Assembly: GCA_016793095.1 (NCBI GenBank)
Contig: JAEUJQ010000063.1
Coordinates: 1 to 53,486, forward strand
Source of the DNA: Myxococcaceae bacterium
GTDB taxonomy: Bacteria; Myxococcota; Myxococcia; Myxococcales; Myxococcaceae
DNA: 53,486 nt
Direction of reading: 5' to 3'
How positions within the stretch are numbered: position 1 is the stretch's first letter; the number at the start of each line of letters is the position of its first letter. The notes beneath the pieces were generated by a model. The model was not told the origin of the DNA. It saw only the letters and a list, made by a program, of their open reading frames with translations, and did not search any database. Shown piece by piece: positions 42,616-50,764 of this stretch. The position numbers and the translations under genes are program-made.

Positions 42616-42644
42616 TTGAGCCTGTCGGACCGTGGCGCTACGAG
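42616..42644 (+). promoter_or_regulatory. Promoter of accD
   Basis: TTGAGC (42616-42621), a 17-nt spacer and TACGAG (42639-42644), then 7 nt to the ATG at 42652. The last base of the -10 box departs from consensus. Confidence 0.45.
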
Positions 42645-42651
42645 CGCGCGC

Positions 42652-43515
42652 ATGTCGTGGTACGCGAAGAAGAAGCCGAAGATCGCCACCGCTGCCGAGG
42701 TCGACGAGGTCGAGCAGCGCAACGCCCCCAGTCGCATGGAGGGGCTGTGGGTCAAGTGCGACGCCTGCGGTGAGATCCTGCTGCGCGAGGAGCTCGAGCG
42801 CGCGGTCAACGTCTGCCCGTCGTGCAACCACCACATGGCGTGGAACGCGCGCGCCCGCCTGCTCGCGACCTGCGATGAGGGCTCGTTCGAGGAGCACGAC
42901 GAGGCGCTCGAGCCGCAGGATCCGCTGGGCTTCTCCGACTCGAAGAAGTACCGCGATCGCATCAAGTCGACGAAGAAGGCGCTGGGCGAGAACGACGCGT
43001 TCGTCTCGGGCACCGGCCGCATCGACGGTCAGCACGTCAGCATCGGCGCGTTCCTGTTCGAGTTCATGGGCGGCTCCATGGGCAGCGTGGTGGGCGAGAA
43101 GGTCGCGCGCGTCTTCGAGCGCGCCCGCGAGCTCGACGTGCCGGCCATCGTCTTCTCGGCCTCCGGCGGCGCCCGCATGCAGGAAGGCATCTTCTCGCTG
43201 ATGCAGATGGCGAAGACCTGCGCGGCCATCAACCGCTTCCGCGAGATCAAGAAGCCGTACATCTCGGTCATGCTGCACCCGACGACGGGTGGTGTGGCGG
43301 CCTCGTTCTCGTGGCTGGGCGACGTGATCCTCGCCGAGCCCCGGGCGCTCATCGGCTTCGCGGGCCCGCGCGTGATCGAGCAGACGATCCGCCAGAAGTT
43401 GCCCGAGGGCTTCCAGCGCTCCGAGTTCCTGCTCGAGCACGGCATGATCGACGCGATCGTGCAGCGCAAGGAGCTGAAGGCGAAGCTGTCGCAGCTCATC
43501 GGCCTGTTGAGCTGA
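42652..43515 (+). CDS. accD: Acetyl-CoA carboxylase carboxyltransferase subunit beta
   Basis: The protein has 287 residues. It forms the carboxyltransferase of acetyl-CoA carboxylase with AccA and makes malonyl-CoA for fatty acids, in the cytosol. The zinc finger is clear (Cys36, Cys39, Cys55 and Cys58 from WVKCDACGE and VNVCPSCNHH). The carboxyltransferase core has FEFMGGSMGSVVGEK, ASGGARMQEGIFSLMQMAKT and GFAGPRVIEQTI. The ATG at 42652 was chosen because it begins with MSWYAKKKPK, which resembles other AccD proteins; an in-frame TTG at 42616 is the -35 box. folC follows after 9 bp, the common accD-folC order. Confidence 0.97.
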   Translation: MSWYAKKKPKIATAAEVDEVEQRNAPSRMEGLWVKCDACGEILLREELERAVNVCPSCNHHMAWNARARLLATCDEGSFEEHDEALEPQDPLGFSDSKKYRDRIKSTKKALGENDAFVSGTGRIDGQHVSIGAFLFEFMGGSMGSVVGEKVARVFERARELDVPAIVFSASGGARMQEGIFSLMQMAKTCAAINRFREIKKPYISVMLHPTTGGVAASFSWLGDVILAEPRALIGFAGPRVIEQTIRQKLPEGFQRSEFLLEHGMIDAIVQRKELKAKLSQLIGLLS

Positions 43516-43524
43516 GTCGCCAGC

Positions 43525-45183
43525 ATGCGGACCGACGAGGCGCTCGCGTATCTCGCGTCGCTGGCGCCCTCGACGATCCGCATGGGGCTGGAGCGCATCA
43601 CCGCCGCGCTCGAGCGCCTCGGCGACCCGCAGCGCGCGTACCGCTCGGTCCACGTCGCCGGCACCAACGGCAAGGGCTCGACCTGCGCGTTGATCGCCTC
43701 GTGCCTCTCTCAATCGAAGCGCGTGGGCTTCTACTCGTCGCCTCACCTCGTGCGCGTGAACGAGCGCTTCAAGGTGAACGGCGAAGACATCTCGGACGAG
43801 GTCCTCGCGGTTCGCGTCGGCGAGCTGCTCGAGCGCCTGGGTCAGGAGCACGAGCTGACGTACTTCGAGTTCGGCACCGCGCTGGCGTTCTGGCACTTCG
43901 CGCAGGAGCGGGTCGAGCTCGCCGTGATCGAGGTGGGGCTCGGCGGCCGCCTCGACGCGACGGTGCTGTGCGCGCCTGCCGTCACCGCGATCACGTCCAT
44001 CTCCTTCGATCACCAGGAGCTGCTCGGCCACACGCTGCCCGCCATCGCGGCCGAGAAGGCCGGCATCGTGAAGCCGGGGGTACCGGTGGTGGTGGCGCGC
44101 CAGCCGCCCGAGGTGCTCGAGGTCTTCGAGCGCGTCGCGCGCGAGCGACAGGCAGCGCTGATCGTCGAGGGGCGCGACGTCGTGTTCCGGGGCGACACGT
44201 TCACCGGACGCGCGCGGACCCTCGGTGGCCTCTCGCTGCCGCTCCAGGGCGCGCACCAGTCGCAGAACGCCGGCGTCGCGCTCGGGTGCCTCGAGGTGCT
44301 GGCCGGGCAGGGCGCCTTCGGGTGGAACGACGACGCAGTTCGCCGGGGCATCGCGACGACGAGGTGGCCCGGCCGGCTGCAGGAGCTCGACGGGGCGCCG
44401 CCCATCCTGCTCGATGGTGCGCACAACCCGGCGGGCGTCGACGCGCTGGTCGCGGCCCTCGCCCGGGAGTTCGCGGGGCGACCACTGCACCTCGTCTTCG
44501 GCGTCTTTGCGGACAAGGACTCCGCGCCGATGATGCGGGCGCTCTTCCCGCTGATGGAGTCGGTGCGCCTGGCGCCCCTCGACAGCCCGCGCTCGAAGGA
44601 CCCGGCCTCGTACCTCACGTTCGCGGGGACCCTGGCCCGGCGGGTCGAGGTCGCGCCGTCCGTCGAGGCCGCGCTCGAGGCCGCGCTCACGGAGGGTGGC
44701 GTGGTGGTGGTGGCGGGGTCGCTGCACCTGGTCGGCGAGGCGCTGGCAGCGCTCCAGCGCCGCTTCGAGGCGATGCTGGAGGCCTTCGGGCGCTTCACGC
44801 CCGGCGAGGATCCCGACGAGACGATGCGCCTGCTCGGAGACGTGGTGCTGCGCGGCCGTCCCTCGTTCGATCCCGTGCGCTACCGCCGCGCGGTGTTCGC
44901 GCTGCTCGAGGCCTTCCCCGACGCGGAGTTCGGCACCCCGGGCGTCGTCGTTCACGAGGTCGAGCGCCGGCCCGGCTTCGAGGATGATCTCGAGGCGTCC
45001 CTCACGCGTCAGCCGACCTTCCTCACGGTGTCGATGGTGAACCGGCTGATGAACCTGACGAACGATCCGAAGGCCCTGGCGCGGTGGTCGGCGGTGCTCG
45101 AGGCCGCGACGCGGAATGAGCGCGCTCCCGACTGGGTGCAGAAAGCCGCCCGCCGCTACCTGGAGCACCAGCGCGACCGTTGA
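43525..45183 (+). CDS. folC: Folylpolyglutamate/dihydrofolate synthase with extra C-terminal domain
   Basis: The protein has 552 residues; FolC is normally about 420-440. It adds glutamate to folates in the cytosol. The ATP-binding loop VHVAGTNGKGSTCALIASCL is at 42-61, and IEVGLGGRLDAT and SISFDHQELLG follow, with the C-domain motif LLDGAHNPAG near 294. The FolC part ends near 425. The last 125 residues (from EAFGRFTPGEDPDETMRLLG) are an extra helical part, with SMVNRLMNLTNDPKALARWS near 500. I do not recognise this domain. It is part of an accD-folC unit and its stop overlaps the grpE -35 box. Confidence 0.93.
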   Translation: MRTDEALAYLASLAPSTIRMGLERITAALERLGDPQRAYRSVHVAGTNGKGSTCALIASCLSQSKRVGFYSSPHLVRVNERFKVNGEDISDEVLAVRVGELLERLGQEHELTYFEFGTALAFWHFAQERVELAVIEVGLGGRLDATVLCAPAVTAITSISFDHQELLGHTLPAIAAEKAGIVKPGVPVVVARQPPEVLEVFERVARERQAALIVEGRDVVFRGDTFTGRARTLGGLSLPLQGAHQSQNAGVALGCLEVLAGQGAFGWNDDAVRRGIATTRWPGRLQELDGAPPILLDGAHNPAGVDALVAALAREFAGRPLHLVFGVFADKDSAPMMRALFPLMESVRLAPLDSPRSKDPASYLTFAGTLARRVEVAPSVEAALEAALTEGGVVVVAGSLHLVGEALAALQRRFEAMLEAFGRFTPGEDPDETMRLLGDVVLRGRPSFDPVRYRRAVFALLEAFPDAEFGTPGVVVHEVERRPGFEDDLEASLTRQPTFLTVSMVNRLMNLTNDPKALARWSAVLEAATRNERAPDWVQKAARRYLEHQRDR

Positions 45184-45207
45184 CACCCGAGGCTCGGCGG
45201 TTACCTT
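45180..45207 (+). promoter_or_regulatory. Promoter of grpE overlapping the folC stop codon
   Basis: TTGACA (45180-45185, containing the folC TGA), a 16-nt spacer and TACCTT (45202-45207), then 9 nt to the ATG at 45217. The -35 box matches the sigma70 consensus exactly. No heat-shock (CIRCE) inverted repeat is seen. Confidence 0.65.
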
Positions 45208-45216
45208 GCCGCCGCC

Positions 45217-45825
45217 ATGAGCGAGTCGGCAAACGCGCGTCCAGACGAGGCCTCCGAGCCTTCGATCAAGGTGAACGACAAGCGGCGGTTCCGCGACGAC
45301 GGCGTGCCCATCGAGGTCGAGGTGACCGGCAGCGCAAAGGTGGACGCCGCCGAGCAGCGGTCGTCGGCCGAGCTCGAGGCGGCGCGCAAGCGCATCGACG
45401 AGCTGGCCCGTGGGCTCCAGCACAGCGAGAGCGAGCGGGAGGCCTTCAAGCAGCGCATGCTCCGTGAGCGCGATCAGCTGCTCGACCTCGAGAAGGGCAG
45501 GGTGGCGCTCGTGCTGCTCGACGCGATCGACGATCTCGAGCTGTGCCTCAGCGGCGCCGACGAGTCGCCGGTCTCCAAGGGCGTCAGGCTCATTCGCGAC
45601 GGGCTGATCCGGAAGGCCGAGGAGTTCGGGCTCGAGCGCGTCGAGCTGAGCGGCGCGGCCTACGATCCCAACCTGGCCGAGGCGAGCGACATGGAGCTCA
45701 CTCCGAACCCGGGCGACGACGGCCGGGTGATCTCGGTCCTCAAGGCAGCCTGGCGCCTGAAGGGCCGGGTCCTTCGTCCAGGTCGGGTGAAGGTCGCGAA
45801 GTACGTGCAGCCTGCGCAGGCGTGA
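45217..45825 (+). CDS. grpE: GrpE-like nucleotide exchange factor
   Basis: The protein has 202 residues. GrpE releases ADP from DnaK. An N-terminal charged region (1-45) leads to a coiled-coil helix (about 48-92), then a four-helix part (KGRVALVLLDAIDDLELCLS) and the C-terminal beta domain (FGLERVELSGAAYDPNLAEA, DGRVISVLKAAWRLKGRVLR, GRVKVAKY). All elements of GrpE are present, though several signature residues are altered (no NxRKR-type repeat). It is not beside dnaK or dnaJ, so it may be a second, divergent copy. A sigma70-type promoter lies immediately upstream. Confidence 0.85.
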   Translation: MSESANARPDEASEPSIKVNDKRRFRDDGVPIEVEVTGSAKVDAAEQRSSAELEAARKRIDELARGLQHSESEREAFKQRMLRERDQLLDLEKGRVALVLLDAIDDLELCLSGADESPVSKGVRLIRDGLIRKAEEFGLERVELSGAAYDPNLAEASDMELTPNPGDDGRVISVLKAAWRLKGRVLRPGRVKVAKYVQPAQA

Positions 45826-45858
45826 CGGTGGGCGGAAACTCGGGTTGAGTCAGCACCC

Positions 45859-47262
45859 GTGCGCCTCGTCCTCTCGTGTCTGCTGTTGAGCCCCATCGTT
45901 GCGCGGGCTGATGACATCGCCGACTGGGGGCGGGCGAAGGTGCGGGCCCAGAAGGAAGGCCTGGCGCCCGCCGTCGCGCCCTCGACCGCCGAGCCGGAGC
46001 AGCCGGGCGCTCCCGCCGTGTGGCGCGAGCGCACGATCATTCCCTTCTGGAAGGAGAAGCTGCCGGGCGGCCCCGCGCTGGTGCCGGCCTTCACCCCGCC
46101 GACGTCACTGGCGCCTCTGGTGCGTGCCGTGCGCGCGGGCGTGGTGAACATCTCGGCGAAGAACGACGCCCGCAGCCGCGGCCTCGGCTCGGGCTTCGTG
46201 ATCACCTCTGATGGGCTGGTCGTCACCAACGCGCACGTCATCGAGCGCGCCGAGACGATCGTCGTGCGCGCGGCGGACGGGAAGAGCCGTGACGCGCGAG
46301 TGGTCGGTCGCGATCCCGAGACGGACCTCGCGCTGCTGCGCCTCACCGACGCGGCAGACCTGCCGGTGGTGACGCTGGGGGACTCCGACGAGCTCGAGGT
46401 GGGCGACTGGGTCGTCGCCATCGGCAACCCCTTCGGCCTCGACACCTCGGTGACGCACGGCCTCATCTCGGCGCGCGAGCGCGTCATCGGCGTGGGGCCG
46501 TTCGACGACTTCATCCAGACGAACGCGCTGATCAACCCGGGCAACTCGGGTGGCCCGCTCTTCGACATGAAGGGCCACGTGGTGGGCGTGACGACGGCGA
46601 TCATGAACCAGGGCCAGGGCATCGGCTTCGCGGTGCCGGTGAACCTGGTGAAGGAGCTGCTGCCCAACCTGCGCGACAACGGCACCCCGGTGCGCGGCTG
46701 GCTCGGCGTGACGGTGAGCCAGGTGAAGGTCTCGGCGCCGGGCGAGGCGGTGATCGTCGACGTGTACCCCGAGTCGCCGGCCGCGCGCGCGGGGCTGCTG
46801 CCGGGCGATCGGCTCGTCTCGGTGAACGGCAAGCCGGTCGATCGCTACCAGCAGCTCCTCCGGCGCATCGCGATTCAGGGGCCGGGCGTGGTGGTGAAGC
46901 TCGGCATCGTGCGCGGCGGGAAGGTGATCAACGCGTCGGCGCTGCTCTCGACCCGGCCGGCGGCGGGCCCGTCGAAGGCGATGGCGTCGGGCGGGCGAAT
47001 CGAGTCGCTCGGGTTGGTGCTCGGCGAGCTCGAGCCGTCGGAGGGACAGGGCGTTCGCGTCGAGGCCGTCGCGCCGGGCAGCATCGCCGAGCTGGGCGGT
47101 CTGGTGGTCGGCGATGTGATCGTCGAGGTGAACCGCACCGCGGTGACGTCGCTGCGGCAGTTGCAGGAGCTCGTGCTCGCGACGCCCACCGCCGAGCCGG
47201 TGTTGCTCAAGTTCAAGCGGGGCGACGCGTCGCGCTTCCTCGCCCTCAAGCGGCGGAGCTGA
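45859..47262 (+). CDS. HtrA/Deg-type serine protease with two PDZ domains (second copy)
   Basis: The protein has 467 residues with a signal peptide (MRLVLSCLLLSPIVARADD). The triad is His126 (TNAHVI), Asp156 (DPETDLALLRL) and Ser230 (NPGNSGGP). Two PDZ domains follow (about 288-365 and 385-460). A Pro/Ala-rich segment of about 60 residues separates signal and protease domain. Start GTG. It shares the family, not the operon or close sequence, with the htrA gene at 35.5 kb. It is 3 bp upstream of ligD, so the two are probably co-transcribed although unrelated in role. Confidence 0.93.
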   Translation: MRLVLSCLLLSPIVARADDIADWGRAKVRAQKEGLAPAVAPSTAEPEQPGAPAVWRERTIIPFWKEKLPGGPALVPAFTPPTSLAPLVRAVRAGVVNISAKNDARSRGLGSGFVITSDGLVVTNAHVIERAETIVVRAADGKSRDARVVGRDPETDLALLRLTDAADLPVVTLGDSDELEVGDWVVAIGNPFGLDTSVTHGLISARERVIGVGPFDDFIQTNALINPGNSGGPLFDMKGHVVGVTTAIMNQGQGIGFAVPVNLVKELLPNLRDNGTPVRGWLGVTVSQVKVSAPGEAVIVDVYPESPAARAGLLPGDRLVSVNGKPVDRYQQLLRRIAIQGPGVVVKLGIVRGGKVINASALLSTRPAAGPSKAMASGGRIESLGLVLGELEPSEGQGVRVEAVAPGSIAELGGLVVGDVIVEVNRTAVTSLRQLQELVLATPTAEPVLLKFKRGDASRFLALKRRS

Positions 47263-47265
47263 TCG

Positions 47266-49125
47266 ATGCGCGCCGAAGATGTCGAGCTGCAGCTGGCCGA
47301 GCCGCGTTCGAGCGCCTTCACCGCCGCCGGCTGGCTGTTCGAGCTCAAGTTCGACGGCTTCCGGCTGCTCGCGGAGCGCGTCGACAAGAAGGTGCGGCTG
47401 GTGCTGCGTCGCGGGCGCGAGGCGACGGCGCTGTTCCCCGAGATCGTCGAGGCGCTCGAGGCGCTGCCGGGGCCGGACTTCATCGTCGACGGCGAGCTCG
47501 TCATCCAGAACGAGCACGGCCACCCGATCTTCCAGCGGCTCCTGAAGCGGTCCACGCTCGCCCACCGGAAGGACATCATCAGCGCCTCGCACGCGGACCC
47601 GGCGGTCTTCTTCGCGTTCGATCTGCTGATGCTCGACGGGCACGACACCCGCAAGCTGCCACTGTCACAGCGCAAGGAGCTGCTCTTCGGCCTCGTGCCG
47701 AAGGTGGCCGGCGCGCGCGTGATGCCGGTCGAGCACGTCGAGGCGCAGGGCGAGGCGCTGCTCGAGATCGTCAAGCAGAAGGGGCTCGAGGGCGTGATGG
47801 CGAAGCGGGCCGACGCGCCGTACGAGGGCGGCCGCAGCGATCGCTGGCTCAAGATCGCGCTCACCACGATCGCCGACTTCGCGGTGACGGGCTTCGCGGA
47901 CGACGACGGCGCGCTCTCGCTCTCGACGTGGGACGGAGAGCGCTGGCTCTACGCGGGGAAGGTGGGCGCCGGGTACAACCCGAAGGTCGCCGCGCCGGTG
48001 CGCAAGGAGTTCGACGCCAACGTGGTGCGCTCGCCCGTGTGTCTGGGTGACGTGCCGCTGGATCCCGAGATGAAGTGGGTGACGCCGACGCTGGTGGTCG
48101 AGGTTCGCTACAAGTCGTGGCCCGAGAACCTGTCGCTGCGGGAGCCCGTCTTCCTGCGCTTCCGCCCCGACAAGCGCCCGGACGAGTGCCCGACGCCGCC
48201 GGAGAAGCGGCTGCCAGAGTCTCCCGGCTCCGACGCGGCCGAATCGCCTGGCGTCGCGCTGTCGAACCCGCAGAAGGTCTACTTCCCGAAGGACGGGCTG
48301 ACGAAGGCCGACGTGTTCGCGTGGTACCGCGACGTCGCGGCGTTCATGCTGCCGTACCTGAAGGACCGGCCGCTGTTGGTGACCCGGTACCCGGACGGTA
48401 TCGCGGGGAAGTCGTTCTTCCAGAAGGCGAAGCCACCGAAGGCGCCGGCCTTCGTGCGCACCGTGCGCACGTACAGCGAGGAGATGAACCGCGAGGTCGA
48501 TCAGATCGTCTGCGACGATCAGCAGACGCTCGAGTGGTGCGCGAACCTGGGGGCGCTCCCGTTCCACATTCCCACGACGCGGGTGGCGACGATCGGCCGC
48601 CCCGACTGGTGCGTCGTCGACTTCGACCCGAAGGACGCGCCGTTCGCTGCGGTGATCACGCTGGCGAACGAGCTGCGGGCGATCACCGAGCGGGCAGGGC
48701 TGCCGGCGTACGTGAAGACGAGCGGCTCGAGCGGGCTGCACGTGTTCATTCCGCTCGGCGGGCAGCTCGATCACGACGGCGCCCGGCAGCTGGCCGAGGT
48801 GCTGGCGACGCTGATGATCCAGAAGCACCCGACGCTCGGAACGATGGAGCGCGTGGTGCCGAAGCGGGCCGGGCGCGTGTACCTGGACGTGATCCAGAAC
48901 GCTCCGGTGAAGGTGGTCGCTGCGCCGTTCTGCGTGCGCGCGAAGGACGGGGCGCCGGTGTCGATGCCGATTCCGTGGAGCGAGGTCGCACCGGGGCTGA
49001 CGCCGACGAAGTTCACGATCCGCAACGGCCGCGCGTGGCTCGACAAGCACGGTGACCCGATGAAGGCCGTGCTGAGCGAGAAGCCCGACCTCGCGAACGC
49101 GTTCGCGAAGCTGACGGGAGGCTGA
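47266..49125 (+). CDS. ligD: LigD: ATP-dependent DNA ligase fused to primase-polymerase
   Basis: The protein has 619 residues. It is a non-homologous end-joining enzyme. Residues 1-300 are the ligase: motif I FELKFDGFRL with the lysine that takes AMP (Lys28), motif III FAFDLLMLDG, motif IV EGVMAKRAD and the OB fold to about 305. Residues 330-610 are the archaeal-type primase-polymerase (KVYFPKDGLTKADVFAWY, VVDFDPKDAPF with the metal Asp pair, KTSGSSGLHVFIPL). The order ligase-polymerase is one of the known arrangements. The phosphoesterase domain is absent. No ku gene is in the window, so the partner must be elsewhere or absent. It directly follows an htrA gene. Confidence 0.94.
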   Translation: MRAEDVELQLAEPRSSAFTAAGWLFELKFDGFRLLAERVDKKVRLVLRRGREATALFPEIVEALEALPGPDFIVDGELVIQNEHGHPIFQRLLKRSTLAHRKDIISASHADPAVFFAFDLLMLDGHDTRKLPLSQRKELLFGLVPKVAGARVMPVEHVEAQGEALLEIVKQKGLEGVMAKRADAPYEGGRSDRWLKIALTTIADFAVTGFADDDGALSLSTWDGERWLYAGKVGAGYNPKVAAPVRKEFDANVVRSPVCLGDVPLDPEMKWVTPTLVVEVRYKSWPENLSLREPVFLRFRPDKRPDECPTPPEKRLPESPGSDAAESPGVALSNPQKVYFPKDGLTKADVFAWYRDVAAFMLPYLKDRPLLVTRYPDGIAGKSFFQKAKPPKAPAFVRTVRTYSEEMNREVDQIVCDDQQTLEWCANLGALPFHIPTTRVATIGRPDWCVVDFDPKDAPFAAVITLANELRAITERAGLPAYVKTSGSSGLHVFIPLGGQLDHDGARQLAEVLATLMIQKHPTLGTMERVVPKRAGRVYLDVIQNAPVKVVAAPFCVRAKDGAPVSMPIPWSEVAPGLTPTKFTIRNGRAWLDKHGDPMKAVLSEKPDLANAFAKLTGG

Positions 49126-49129
49126 AGGC

Positions 49130-49720
49130 TCAGGTCGCGGCGCTGAGTCGCTGGAGCTGCTCGAGGTCCCGGTACAGCTCGGCGATCGGCAGCGCGACGC
49201 CGACCGACGCGAACTCGACCGTCGAGCCAGCGCGGTAGTCCGTGATCACGAAGTGCCCCTCGGCGTTCCGGCGGTGGATCTCGATGACCTGAGCCTTCTG
49301 CGAGATGAAGACGATCTCGCGGATGCTCGCGAAGGCACGGTACTCGGCGCTCTTGGTGCCGCGATCGTATGCCTCGGTCGAGTCGCTGAGCACTTCGATG
49401 ACGAGGACCGGGTTGGCGAGGGCCTGCGGATCATCGGGCGCCTTCACAACCGCGCCGCAGACCACCGACGCGTCGGGATAGCAGCTGAAGTCCGCCTTTG
49501 CGTTGCGGAGCCGCATGTTGGCCTCGAAGACCACGCACGGGCGGCCGCGCAGGGCGTTTCGGAGTTCCCCCACCGCCGCCGCAGAGAGGAGCGAGTGTTC
49601 GGGCGTCCCTCCCGACATCGCGTAGACCTCGCCCCGAATGAAGTCGTGGCGCTCGCGCGAACGGTCCTCGGCGGCGAGGTACTCGGGGTACGTCATGGCC
49701 AGGCGCTCTGCTGCGGTCAT
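49130..49720 (-). CDS. Uma2-family (DUF820) putative endonuclease
   Basis: The protein has 196 residues. Uma2 proteins have the PD-(D/E)xK nuclease fold. Visible are MTYPEYLAAEDRSRERHDFI, GEVYAMSGGTPEHS and the catalytic-type set YPDASVVCG, VLVIEVLSDSTEAYDRGTKS (Asp, Glu and Lys in order), so the nuclease residues look intact. The biological role of the family is unclear. A possible -10 box (TAGACT) lies 7 nt before the start. It ends 4 bp from ligD in convergent orientation. Confidence 0.92.
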   Translation of the reverse strand: MTAAERLAMTYPEYLAAEDRSRERHDFIRGEVYAMSGGTPEHSLLSAAAVGELRNALRGRPCVVFEANMRLRNAKADFSCYPDASVVCGAVVKAPDDPQALANPVLVIEVLSDSTEAYDRGTKSAEYRAFASIREIVFISQKAQVIEIHRRNAEGHFVITDYRAGSTVEFASVGVALPIAELYRDLEQLQRLSAAT

Positions 49721-49727
49721 GCCCGGC

Positions 49728-49733
49728 AGTCTA
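49728..49733 (-). promoter_or_regulatory. Possible -10 box of the Uma2 gene
   Basis: On the minus strand: TAGACT (49733-49728), 7 nt before the ATG at 49720. A weak TTCGCG lies 17 nt upstream. Confidence 0.3.
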
Positions 49734-49823
49734 GCGCCCCGGGCTCAGCCCGCGAAGCGCAGCGCCCGCGCATGGGCCTTCGGGGCGCTCGGTTCCCATC
49801 AGCGCGGCGACGGCGGTCGTCGT

Positions 49824-50675
49824 TCAGCGCCCCTGCGCGACGCGCCGCACCACCACGCCCGCGATCTGCATGCCGAACACGCTCGTCACGAACGCCACTG
49901 AGCCGTCGATCTGGTTCCGGTGCTCGCAGCTGTGGAACTCGTTCTCACCTTGCGGGCACACGCACAGGAAGCCGCCGTGCGCCTCGTCGTACTGCACGGC
50001 GAACGGCTCCCGGCGGGGCTCGATCGAGAACACCGCCGTGATGCCCGTCGGCTTCGAGGTGTCGTGCCCATACTTCCGCTTCAGCAGCTTGCGGATGTCT
50101 TTCGCGAAAGGGTCCATGTGCGTCTCGCAGAGGTCCTCGACGCGGATCGCCGTCGGATCGAGGCGGCCCGCCGCGCCCATGGAGCTCACCACCGGGTAGC
50201 CACGCACCAGGCAGTTGTGGAGCAGGTTCAGCTTCGCCTTCACGTTGTCGATGGCGTCGATCACGTAGTCGAACGGCCCGGCGAGCAGCTGATCGGCCTG
50301 CTCTTCACGGTAGAAGTCCACGATCGGCGTGACCTGCACGTCCGGGTTGATGCTCTTGCAGCGCTGCGCCATCAGCTCGGCCTTCGGCTTGCCGACGGTG
50401 CTGACGGTCGCGTGCAGCTGGCGGTTCGAGTTCGTCACGCACACGAGATCGAAGTCCACCACGGTGAGCTTCCCCACGCCGCTGCGGACCAGGCCCTCCA
50501 CCGCGTAGCTGCCGACCCCGCCGAGACCGAACACGACGACGTGCGCGTCCTCGAGGCGCTTCATTCCCTGGTCGCCCAGGAGCCGCGCTGCGCGATCGAA
50601 GCGCCGGTGCAGGCGCCACGGCTTCGGCGGCGGGGCAGGGACGGGCAGGTGGCTGTTCTCGGGCGACGGCTCCAT
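49824..50675 (-). CDS. tcdA: tRNA threonylcarbamoyladenosine dehydratase (TcdA/CsdL)
   Basis: The protein has 283 residues. TcdA converts t6A at tRNA position 37 to its cyclic form, using ATP. It is a ThiF/E1-like protein: the nucleotide motif VVFGLGGVGSYAVEGLVRSG near 47-66, VDFDLVCVTNSNRQ, DAIDNVKAKLNLLHNCL, and DLCETHMDPFAKDIRKLLK, which is characteristic of TcdA rather than MoeB. The N-terminal 20 residues are Pro-rich. A Cys-rich C-terminal segment (LCVCPQG then CEHRN) is near 235-250. It is divergent from the rhomboid gene. Confidence 0.92.
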   Translation of the reverse strand: MEPSPENSHLPVPAPPPKPWRLHRRFDRAARLLGDQGMKRLEDAHVVVFGLGGVGSYAVEGLVRSGVGKLTVVDFDLVCVTNSNRQLHATVSTVGKPKAELMAQRCKSINPDVQVTPIVDFYREEQADQLLAGPFDYVIDAIDNVKAKLNLLHNCLVRGYPVVSSMGAAGRLDPTAIRVEDLCETHMDPFAKDIRKLLKRKYGHDTSKPTGITAVFSIEPRREPFAVQYDEAHGGFLCVCPQGENEFHSCEHRNQIDGSVAFVTSVFGMQIAGVVVRRVAQGR

Positions 50676-50764
50676 GGGCTCGTCTTTGCCCGAGGGAGGC
50701 TACCGGACGCAACCGCACCGTCCGATCGTCCGACCGCGGCGCCCGAAACCCGAGCAGGCCGCAC

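Noticed and set aside
42589-45423. 944-codon minus-strand open frame opposite accD and folC
   Set aside because: Long open frames on the antisense strand are expected in GC-rich coding DNA; the plus strand encodes clear accD and folC, and the antisense product is low-complexity Arg/Leu-rich.
47266-49125. Possible phage or plasmid origin for ligD
   Set aside because: Base composition and tight spacing match the neighbours, and no integrase or phage gene is near.
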